Assembly: GCA_964023275.1 (NCBI GenBank)
Contig: OZ029914.1
Location: forward strand, 18,973,049-19,037,048
Length of the DNA stretch: 64,000 bases
Reading direction: 5' to 3'
From: Norana najaformis
Lineage: Eukaryota > Annelida > Clitellata > Crassiclitellata > Hormogastridae
A program made the position numbers and the translations under genes. Below are positions 23,073-32,071 of this stretch, in pieces (within the stretch, counting starts at the first letter, position 1; each line of letters starts with the position of its first letter). The notes beneath the pieces are model-generated. The model was not told the origin of the DNA. It made no database searches and saw nothing but the letters and a program-made list of their open reading frames with translations.

Positions 23073-23580
23073 ATGGATCCAGAAGTTTTCTCGACAAACG
23101 ACGATGATTCTGCCTTCACAAACGAAGACAGCGAGGACAATGACCCCACAGGTCATGACCCAATCCCAGACTCGGTGTCAGACATTAGAAACGAGCACGG
23201 AAGAGGAGGCCTCTGTCTTGTTCGACAGAGTGATGACACGTTTACTGTTGCCTCGGTTGGTGCAGATGAACTTTCCAGCGAACATCGCTTCCAGTTTGTG
23301 ACAACGTCAGATGGCTTGTTGGCTGCATCTTCAGTTCCCAGCTCAGCAAACCAAGGCCGAATAAAGACAACACACATTGTGATTCACAATCAGACTTTGA
23401 GCAGCTCTGGGGTTTCAGATGAGTCCCCACAGACCCCATTGCCACCTCCAACGCCTGCTACACCTCAGGGTCGTGAGCACGGATTTCGGTATCAGTGGGA
23501 CCATTCGGCATTTGAAAATGTTATTCCTGTTCGATGTAAAAACTCAAATGGAGAACTACACAAAGCAAAGTTTGGTTCAG
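23073..23580 (+). CDS. DEAF1: DEAF1-like exon 1: acidic N-terminus and start of SAND
   Basis: ATG at 23073, donor 'gtgatt', phase 1 out. It contains acidic/Ser stretches, [11 protein letters not shown], a Pro/Thr-rich linker, and the first SAND strands ([20 protein letters not shown], then KFGSG). Confidence 0.92.
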
Positions 23581-26500
23581 GTGATTTTTATTTAGCAGGA
23601 TGATCAACATATATATATATGCTTTTGGCAAATAATTAATGTATTTAAGTTATGTAAATAGTGTTCAATTAGCAAACTGAACTTTATTTAACTATGCCTT
23701 TTTTTAGCAAATAAAATGGTTACATAATTTTAGTGAATCTCTTACAGTTAGCATAATTTATTTTTGGCTGTGTTCTGTTGCTGCTATCACTATAACCTAA
23801 TTTTGCCATGTTTCAATTTTAACTGAATTGTCTATTATGCAACAAATAGTGTAATTTTGTAAGGTTTTAAGGAATATGTAGTCCTCTGTTATAATCTTCA
23901 CAGGAGTTTGCTTCATTATCGAGCTGATATTCTAACTGGCAGTATGATCAACTAAATTTTCATTTGATTGATATTTTCCTTACTTGACTGATTGCTTGAT
24001 TAATTGACTAGCTGATTGATTAATTTGTTCACTGTCAGGTGGCCGTGGTCGGTGCATTAAAATGGACGACATATGGTACACACCAAGTGAGTTTGAGGCC
24101 GTATGTGGACGGTCAAGTAGCAAAGACTGGAAGCGTAGTGTGCACTACGGTGGACGAACGCTACAGTGCCTGATCGAGGACGGCATTCTGATGCCACATG
24201 CCACATCCTGCACATGTGCTGCATGCTGTGATGATGATGCCGTAGTAAGGGCTGCTTTTGCGTTTCTCTTTCGGTCTGAGATTCTTGCATCAGTTTGGAA
24301 TTATTATTATTGTTACAAATTTTTAATGCATGCAGTCACGCAGAAATGCAGTCTGTGGTGCATTTAGTCAGTTTTGACTTGTTTTGAATTGAATTCAACT
24401 GAATTGATTTCATTAGCACTTTGACACACTTTGCAAAACATCTGCTTTAGACCAGATGACCGAAGTATCCAATATCCTGCTAGTGAGACGTAGGTGAGGT
24501 GTTCATTTCCTTTTCTTTAGGCCCTTGAGCCGGCAATGGACGAATCCCAAGGTCCTGGACACGGGGCCAGTGCATCACAGGACTTGCCATTTACTTCCCA
24601 GCTACACTGATACCAAATTATACTGCTTGGTGACAGAGGCACAGTTTGTGCAAATTTGCCCAGGTTCGTTACTCGGACTTGAACTCGCAACCACATGATC
24701 GGTGACCAAACGATTTACCGATAGACCACCGTGCCGCAGATAAACATGAGCCAGCTGTTACTTCAAACTTCTTTAGCTGGTTTCTTGTTTTCCATGCTGT
24801 ATCCAAAGCACAGCAAACAGTTTTCCCAAGACCTGATTATTAATTATTTTATGCCCTAAGATGCTGGCATATACATAGAGGCTTGTAATTATATAGCTTC
24901 CTCTAGCATCATATAGGCTTGGCTTTATCGCCAAACAAGCTACCCAAGGAACTGGATGCTTAATGAAATGGTCTGTTGTGTCTTCTAAGTGCCACTTAGA
25001 TTCTAAGATTCACTGACTCTGCATGTGCAATGAATGTTTAAGGTAAATAAAGGAAATGAAAATATATCGCTGGCTGTTATGATACCATCTCTAGTTAAGT
25101 TATTGTTTGAGATTAGGGTTGATTAGATTAGTCGATGTGCCTGATGATTGGCTGGAACAGATCTGTTCCGGTCTGGGCAACTTGGCCTTGATTGATTTGT
25201 GGTTGATCAACAAGGATTAATGTGCCGTAATGGCCACCTAGGAGATGTGAAGCAATCTGACTGTTTTGTTCAAAATAAATTCATTCTTGCCCTTGTGAGT
25301 GACATGGTTACCTTAATTTATTCCCAAGTACCTTTTTAATGGGTCGCTGCGTAAATGGATTGTAAAATATCAAGCCTATCACTTGCTGTCTGCAATTGGG
25401 AACTCACAGATTTGGCTAAGCACCAGTAAGCCAGGGTTTTTTTGAGTGGCATCAGCAGACTAAATATGGCTTTTCTACTTAGTTTTGATGTTTTAAATGG
25501 AATCTGAAGATTTCAATAAATACCGGTTTTTTAGATCGGTCTGCAGGTTTTAAACCTGATCCTGCTTTCTCTTTAGACTGGTCCAGTTAGGCTGTTTGTG
25601 CCATACAAGCGAAGAAAACGAGAGAGTCTGGCTGATCTGCCTCGTAAGAAACTCGCTTCTGGATCTACTCCACCGAAAACTGCTGCTTCTGTACAGACAC
25701 CAAGCAGAGAAGGTACTAAGTTAGAAATAAACCGTATTGGCTGTTGACTTACATCTTGCCATCTAAGTTTGTCATATGGGAAGTTTGCATGATAATTCCC
25801 TTATGTTCAGACAAGTTCTGCATCTGATTCTGCATTCCAGAGTTATACCTAAGTCTGCCATGGATTTCATCCAGTTTTTGAAGGTTACTTGGTTACCTTC
25901 ATCGAATCCCAAGTATCGTTTTAACGAGTATCCATGAATGGGTTGCAAAGTGTCGAGCCTGGACTTGCATATGCTGTCTGCAATTGGGAAATCACAGATT
26001 TGGTTAAGCAACAGCAAGCCAGGGTTTTTTGAGCAGCATCAGCTGTCCTCTATGAAGAGATATCCACCTGGTCAGCTACTTATGAATGCTTGTCCTTTCA
26101 TAAGTCAGATGAGGTGAAGGACCTCTTAATTCCAACAGTTTGTGGAATGCCAGTCATTGAGGATAAGTGCTTAACTCCGCTCTCATCATTGTCATCTGCA
26201 ATGCAACATAGACCACAAAGTCTCAATATGTGTAAAATATCAACCCTAGATGAGATGCAGGTGGTTGGGTTTTACTTGTATACAAGAACTTGTCAATGGT
26301 AACATTTCCAGCTGTTTAAGGATAATTCGTATGTGGATCAGTTGTTTGTAATTTGCATCGTTTGGGTTAGTAAGGAGATTCTTTTAAGTTGCTGAAGAAA
26401 TATTCAGTTACTTATGTACTTGATAATAATGAAAACAATGGGAAAATACTGATCATTTAATTATATTAATGTAATATAACTTTAGGCTTCAAAGGTACAG

Positions 26501-29500
26501 ATCTATTAGATTGCCAATAATGATTTTACCATTGATTGAAATAAACTTTAAGATGATTTAAATTTATTGATGGGTATGTTGCTGATGCTGTTTGTATACA
26601 GCTCTGTTGGTGTCGTTTGCTAATGGAGTCGGTCAAGCAATTCAGGTAGCAGCTGCTGACAGTGCAGACTTGATTCAGAGTATTACAACGACTGATGTAA
26701 CTAGTGCTAATCTCCGAGGCTAGTAGCACACTGACTTTGTTTTGTATGCAGTGAATTGTGAGAGACAATATCCCCCCACTTGTCCTAATCTACGTAATTC
26801 TTTGAGGCATTTCAGTATTCCCCAAAGGAACATTTTGTGCAGGGAGTTTGTTTATTTCTAATATGTTTAAATCTAATCTAATCTAAAGACTTCTATAGCG
26901 CCGTTATCATAATGCTTGGAGAAGACCCAAGATGACATGGATGTACAACATGAAATCGTGGACGGAATTATCATTTGACAAGTTATTACAAGAAACGAGG
27001 GACAGAAGCAGATGGCACAGAACTGTCTGTGGTGCACGAGGACGGTTAGAGACCAGACAAGACAAGTTCCTTTATCATAAACTGACAACATAAAAATATC
27101 GCACGAAAAAATGTCAGTCCTGTGGAAGAAAATGCAATACAAAACCTAGAATACCATGAAGTGTTGATTTATTTTCAACACCTAGCTTTGCTAATCCAAT
27201 GTGATATGGTCGTATTTTGTTTCAAGTTGCCCTCTAAAATATGGGTTGGTGCACTGGTTGTGGTTAAGACATTCATTACAATGTGACATTTTGGCCTATA
27301 CCTTTTATAACCTTGCCAACTCACAGCATCAGTGCCGCCCTTGCGTTTATGAGAAATATTTTTAGTGTTGAACAGAATATGAGATGTAGCATTTGATACG
27401 TACTATGTAGACAATTAACTACAGAAGATATTTGTCACATGTTTGCTCTGCTCTCATCTGAATCTGGGATCCAGGATAATGTTACTCTGAGTTATTTGTT
27501 ATGACCTGTCTTTCGAATCATGGAAATTTATCAACATAAGATTGAACTTTTATTAACTTTCAGTATTAAAGTAGCATCTTTATATTTTTTACAAGTTTAT
27601 CTTAACTGTCTTCTAAATTTATTATCACATAGAGAGGATTCAAATGAATTTGTTTAGTCTTGTTTCATTTGTTTGAATGCTGTATGCCATTTCAAGTTTT
27701 ATATCTGACAGTCGTTATTTATGCAATACAGTACCTGCTTATAATAAAAATTTTAAAAACTGGAATTGAAAAACACGGTTAAGACGAAATTCGCTTAACA
27801 CGAATTGTTCACTCTAGCCCCTGCATTTCGTTTTAAATGATTGCACTGTACATCAGCATCAATCTGTAGCAATTAAAAATTAAAACACCAGATAAATGTT
27901 TTGCAAGGTTACTGTAGTAAACTGTGATCGTCAGAGTTGATGTCCCAGGATCTTTGCCTCAGTGGTAAATGTAACAGGTTGCATTGGGATTTGAACTCCA
28001 TTCACGGAGATTAAAGATCAGCTGTACACATTCAGTTTTGCAGGACTTCAGTGCTTACCTCAGTGCTTGTACAGTTTCAGAATCAGCCCCAATTTCCGCA
28101 GCACAGCCATCAATTAAACTCGACCGACCTGCAACCACTACAACATCTGATTTAGGAGGAGAACAAAATGTCTGGTCGCAGTTGGAAGAGGTGCAGTTTT
28201 GATGCTGTATTTTCTTATCAAGTGTTGATGAAAGTGGTAAAGTAAGTAAGTTACACTGATGTTGGTGCTGTATTTTATCAGAACCACTATCTATCAGTTG
28301 GAACATCATGACCATCAAATTTATAATTCTGAGAAAATTGTGATTGGCAGTATTTCCTTAGCAATCAGTAATTCTTAAACTAGGCCTTCTCGCTTGCTAG
28401 CACCTGGAATGTTTAAAATGGGCAAACAATGACATTTCAAAAGATTGATAATAATTCTGTTATTTGGCAGATGACTGCCAAAGTTTGACCCTGAAATGGG
28501 ATATTTTATCTCTGCTAATCACAATTAATTCATTAAAGTCATTAAATGCAAGCTTTTGTAAATGTCAGAAATGTTAGATTTTAATGAAAATAGATTAGGA
28601 TATGTTTGACCTAAATATGGTAAAAGTCGATTTGCATGATGTCATCATAAAGCACCTTTCTAACCCTTTTGTGGAAAATTATGTGGTATGAATTCAGTCA
28701 GACTCATTTATGTTACCTGGTAGGTGTAATAATGACATTAGGAAATATTGGCTTTGTTTTAGATGGCTTCAAATCTTTTGCATCAAGCCCAGGTTCTGAA
28801 ACAAATGATAGACAAAGCAAAGCAGCAAAGCATTACAGAAAAAGAACTGGCCTTAGAACAACAGAAGACGCAATTAGAAAAGGAAAAGAATGAGGTATCA
28901 AGCCCTTTCAGATCACACACAATTGCTGTTACGCATATTATTCCTATCAATATTATTATTAATTATATACTGTTATGGGCTAAATGATTTGTAAGTTAAT
29001 TGTAAATGAGCAAGTTCACCTGCACATGACGAAATGCTCTGATAGACTGAAAAGACCCCACTGGCAGGTTCTTGTATACATATAATAATGTAATCATGAA
29101 TTTGTATAACATCAATAAAGAGAAATTCCTCAGAGGCGCCCCTATCTGACAACTTGAGACCAAAATCATAGGTCCAGATGTGGTTTCTCGCCAAGGTTGA
29201 CAGTTGATCTATTCAGACTTCCTGCTCTGAGCTGCATTGAGGTTGGAGAATAGTTATTTTATTTCTACACAAGATTGCTAACACATAATGCCGTGCCTTC
29301 TGTTCTTTACAAGAGTTGAACTGAAATTTTCTGGCAGCTGGCAATCAAGGTTGTTTTCAATGACATGGCAGGCAAATGGTTGTAATTGTAATTTGACATT
29401 TATAAAGTGTCACTTCAAGAATAAATTCATCAAGGCACTGCCGACCAGACCAGTGAAACCACTGTCAAATAAGACAGACTTTAGATGCCTGTGAAACTGC

Positions 29501-30047
29501 GGAAGGGGCAAATCGAGGAGCTCGTGCCACAACTCACGAGAAGGGCTGTTCCAGCTGGTAGGCCCAGATTACTTTATGCATGTCTTGAGTTTAATTCCTA
29601 GCTATTTGTTGAGCTGAGTTTGCATTTCTGTTTGCAATCAGTGCAGTACATTGACCTCTGTTATTGGATTTCTGTTCCCTGTGCTTCAGCCAGAGATTCT
29701 GCAACACATTCCGGAAGTTTAATGAATGATCACCAGCTAAAATTGTTATTTTACAGTGGCCACTGTTGTATTATTTTTAGACAATAGCTGCCTTGCGTAT
29801 AGAGGCCCAAATGCAGCTGAACCGAGCCGTCATGGATGAGCGAACGCGGAAAGACATTGCCATCCAAAAGGCTCTCACTCAAGCACGAACAGAACTTCAA
29901 GAGAAACTCTGTCCAGTCGTTGTCTGTGATGACAAGACAACGTTTACAGTTGCCTGGGCAACGAGTCCTGATGAAAACAACGCAGTCATTGAGGACTTAA
30001 TTGATGAGGACACGGACAGGGAGAGGTCAGATGAGGGGGAGAAATGA
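23073..30047 (+). CDS. DEAF1: DEAF1-like SAND-domain transcription factor, seven exons, 496 aa
   Basis: DEAF1 binds TTCG-containing DNA through its SAND domain and regulates transcription in the nucleus. Exons: 23073-23580, 24039-24244, 25577-25712, 26602-26696, 28044-28190, 28763-28894, 29781-30047; all phases match and the total is 1,491 nt including the stop. An acidic N-terminus comes first, then a [10 protein letters not shown] motif (~residue 103). The SAND domain (~residues 147-238) includes [39 protein letters not shown] and [11 protein letters not shown] basic NLS (VPYKRRKRE) follows, then a Ser/Thr region and a C-terminal coiled coil with [22 protein letters not shown]. Unlike DEAF1 of flies and vertebrates, no MYND zinc finger follows; the protein ends in an acidic tail. 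Start chosen as the first ATG of the open exon. A DEAF1 paralogue is the main alternative. Confidence 0.9.
24039..24244 (+). CDS. DEAF1: DEAF1-like exon 2: core of SAND domain
   Basis: Acceptor 'cactgtcag', donor 'gtaagg', phase 1 in and 0 out. It contains [20 protein letters not shown] with the KDWK motif that contacts DNA, then the Cys-rich [10 protein letters not shown] that follows SAND in DEAF1. Confidence 0.97.
24505..24740 (-). mobile_element. tRNA-derived SINE in DEAF1 intron 2
   Basis: On the - strand a tRNA-like head is legible: 'cggcacggtggtctatcggt' (A-box region) and 'tgcgagttcaagtccgag' (B-box region). A non-tRNA body of about 160 bp follows. The family differs from the 'ggatctcacccgat' SINEs. 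Confidence 0.75.
25305..25450. repeat. Dispersed repeat, copy 1 (DEAF1 intron 2)
   Basis: About 140 bp from 'ttcccaagtacctttttaat' to 'agccagggtttttttgagtgg' recurs at 25895-26045 in the next intron, same orientation, with many C/T and G/A differences. Confidence 0.8.
25577..25712 (+). CDS. DEAF1: DEAF1-like exon 3: nuclear localisation signal
   Basis: Acceptor 'tttctctttag', donor 'gtacta', phase 0 in and 1 out. [16 protein letters not shown] is almost the vertebrate DEAF1 sequence; a Lys/Ser/Thr-rich stretch follows. Confidence 0.95.
25895..26045. repeat. Dispersed repeat, copy 2 (DEAF1 intron 3)
   Basis: Partner of 25305-25450; shares 'gctgtctgcaattgggaa' and 'agccagggttttttgag'. The two copies flank exon 3. 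Confidence 0.8.
26602..26696 (+). CDS. DEAF1: DEAF1-like exon 4
   Basis: Acceptor 'tttgtatacag', donor 'gtaact', phase 1 in and 0 out. It encodes a hydrophobic/Ala-rich then Thr-rich stretch ([20 protein letters not shown]) with no family signature. The donor was chosen by phase compatibility with exon 5. Reading on would reach a stop at 26721. Confidence 0.7.
26915..27070 (+). mobile_element. LINE C-terminal fragment
   Basis: 'tggagaagacccaagatgac' begins a + strand reading [15 protein letters not shown] ... [16 protein letters not shown]. This resembles the C-terminal '(R)GRPK.TW...W..LA.DR..WR..V' block of non-LTR retrotransposons. It lies in DEAF1 intron 4 and is short and truncated. Confidence 0.7.
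27925..28015 (+). mobile_element. tRNA-like SINE head remnant
   Basis: 'ctttgcctcagtggtaaatg' followed by 'gcattgggatttgaactcc' has the spacing of tRNA A and B boxes. No body could be delimited. It lies just before DEAF1 exon 5. Confidence 0.4.
28044..28190 (+). CDS. DEAF1: DEAF1-like exon 5
   Basis: Acceptor 'cagttttgcag', donor 'gtgcag' (weak), phase 0 in and out. Ser/Thr/Pro-rich, ending NVWSQLEE, which joins [10 protein letters not shown] of exon 6 to recreate the DEAF1 block '..WLYLEEMVNSLLNTAQQLK'. Confidence 0.8.
28763..28894 (+). CDS. DEAF1: DEAF1-like exon 6: coiled coil
   Basis: Acceptor 'ttgttttag', donor 'gtatca', phase 0 in and out. [20 protein letters not shown] aligns with the helical segment before MYND in DEAF1 and continues into a Glu/Lys/Gln heptad-like helix ([14 protein letters not shown]). 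Confidence 0.9.
29375..29580 (-). mobile_element. LINE 3' end (ATTACA family), CpG-decayed
   Basis: On the - strand it reads 'ccagctggaacagcccttct', 'cttccgcagtttcacaggca', 'gtggtttcactggtctggtc', then 'ataaatgtcaaattacaatt'. It is colinear with 38950-39130, but most CpGs of that copy are TG or CA here. It lies in DEAF1 intron 6, antisense. Confidence 0.85.
29781..30047 (+). CDS. DEAF1: DEAF1-like exon 7: coiled-coil end and acidic tail, stop
   Basis: Acceptor 'gtattatttttag', phase 0, TGA at 30045-30047. A helix ([20 protein letters not shown], then [18 protein letters not shown]) is followed by a short hydrophobic stretch and an acidic end. Only two cysteines remain after the helix, so a MYND finger is not encoded. 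Confidence 0.88.
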   Translation, partial: TIAALRIEAQMQLNRAVMDERTRKDIAIQKALTQARTELQEKLCPVVVCDDKTTFTVAWATSPDENNAVIEDLIDEDTDRERSDEGEK

Positions 30048-30354
30048 ACAAATGGGTGGGCTAGTAGTTTTTTTATTTATTTAATGGGGTTACGTTGCCT
30101 GAGCTGTTAAGAAAGTGTGATACCAGTTGATTATTGTAATTTTTGATTATTAAAAAGAAAGGAAGGGGAGTGACAAAGTGAGAAACGATGGCCAGATGAT
30201 AAATGTTAATTGACTATGCAGGAAATTAGACTACATGTAGCAAGAGGTTTAAACATCTGAATCTTCATAAGAATCCAACTTTAAAGCTAAACAACTCAGA
30301 AACCATCAATTCTGCCGTCTTCACAGCTCCAAAATCATTTTGAAGTCCAGTCAC

Positions 30355-30710
30355 AACAATGTAATGTAATGTAATGACGACAATTTATATAGCATCGTAA
30401 ATACAGTAGCAGGCTACTAAAAGGGTGCTTTACAATGTTAAAAGTCAGCCCAAGTTCTAAGAGTTATACAGTAAATAGAATTTCAGCTGCTTTTTAAAGA
30501 GACACTTGGACTTCTGAATGCATGCCGGAAGGCTGTTCCAGGCATGCGGGCCCGCGACCCAAAACTCGCTCAGCTCTGTATTGCTTTATAACCCAGTGTG
30601 ACAATGGTTTTGTTTCAATGGTTTAGCCATAAACCCCGAGTAATATGAGGTGATCATTTTCGGGTCACACCAACGCCTGCGTTCACTTCTCTTCCCAGCA
30701 TCGACCTTGC
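30355..30710 (-). mobile_element. LINE 3' end (ATTAC-tailed family)
   Basis: On the - strand: a 'ctggaacagccttccggcat' segment, 'ctttttaaaaagcagctgaa', 'gtaaagcaccc', 'tatataaattgtcgtcatta', then ATTAC repeats. Copies with the same end lie at 44766, 45655 and 48005. It lies downstream of the DEAF1-like stop. Confidence 0.75.
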
Positions 30711-31096
30711 CTAACACCAAGACCGAAAAAGGGCGCTCTACATGTAGGCCTACAGTTATTCACTGACTGCAGCCACATGTGTTTAAACATCATCAAGTCA
30801 GTTCACCATTATTGTCTTAATATTTACTATTGTATTTAATTATTTTACTGACTCTTAATCTCTCGTGTATGTCTCTTATTATTCAGCTGAGCGTCAGCGT
30901 TTCCCTAAGCATTCAGCAGGCATCAATTTTATTCCCATATGGCTGTGCCACTGACTGCCCGCGCACGATTATAAGCCTTTTACATGTATAAATTTTAAAA
31001 CATAATAATTATAAATGATGTAACAATTTGAAATTTTCAAAATATGACTTCAATCGCAAGATAACACTAATATTTATAACCGATCGCGTATTCTTA

Positions 31097-31880
31097 GACC
31101 ATACAGTGCTAGAACTACAATGCTATGTCGACCAATAGGAATGCAATTGATGTCGACCAATAGAATTCGAGTTATTAATAGTGTGACCTACTTTATGTTT
31201 ATTGCTGTCCCTCAAACTGCCTCGTTTTAAATTTAACAATAAATAATATTAATAATAATAAGTATTAGTAGTAGTAGCAAAGATATTAGAGTATTAGATT
31301 CTAAGATCTTTGGTAGTAGTAGTACTACTGGTGGTAGTGGTAGTAGTAACTTCCAATGCGCCGATGTTTAACGCACAAGGCATAATAATAAATAATAATA
31401 ATATTAATTAGTAACTCCCTCAAACTGCCTCGTTTTAATGATAAATAATAATAATTAGTAACTTCCAATGCGCCGATGTCTAATGCACAAGGCATCAACC
31501 CATGGTGCACCAAAACCAAACCACACTCAGGTCAATATCCAGAAGGTCAGTCCACAAGACAGAAATCTATGCAGACAGGTAACTTTTAAGCTGAGAACGA
31601 AATGAAATCTTATTAGCAGAAAAATGCTAAGTGGACTGGAACTGCATAGCTAGCTCATTCGCTGTTTGTGCAGGAGCTAACCACAACGGAGATGCTAGGA
31701 TATCATGCTTCAGCTTCTTTAAATTAATTTTATGCCAAGGACGAAATTTTTCAGGCAACCATTCGAAACCAACGCCCTCGGTCGCCATTTTCGCCTAAGC
31801 TAGGTCACTCTATTTTTGGTCGACATAACCTGGTATTCCTATTGGTCGACATAGCATTGTAGTTCTAGCACTGTATGGTC
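31097..31880. mobile_element. ~784-bp DNA transposon (MITE-like) with perfect 46-bp TIRs and TTA target duplication
   Basis: The left TIR 31097-31142 (starts gaccatacagtgctagaact) is the exact reverse complement of 31835-31880. TTA flanks both ends (31094-31096 and 31881-31883), a target duplication typical of PIF/Harbinger-type elements. A second diverged copy of 'atgtcgaccaa' lies just inside each TIR. The interior has no transposase. It contains TAG/TAA-rich microsatellite and two direct copies of 'acttccaatgcgccgatgt', a motif also found at 33125 and, inverted, near 58020. Identical TIRs suggest a recent insertion. It ends 97 bp before the RABL2 ATG. Confidence 0.92.
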
Positions 31881-31976
31881 TTATCTGTAAGGTTTATGTA
31901 CGTCATCAACTGCAGGATCTCTTTGAACATTTTACTTCTATGCTGGAGCTGCATAGTTGTCGTTGGAGATAGAAAA

Positions 31977-32071
31977 ATGGCTGACATACCGAACTACGAC
32001 CAAACTTCGGCAGATGGTGTCGAAAAGGTTAAGATAATATGTCTAGGAGACAGCGCCGTAGGAAAATCAAA
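31977..32071 (+). CDS. RABL2: RABL2 exon 1: P-loop
   Basis: ATG in 'gaaaaatgg', donor 'gtgagt', phase 2 out. It encodes the short N-terminal tail and VKIICLGDSAVGKS. Confidence 0.95.
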
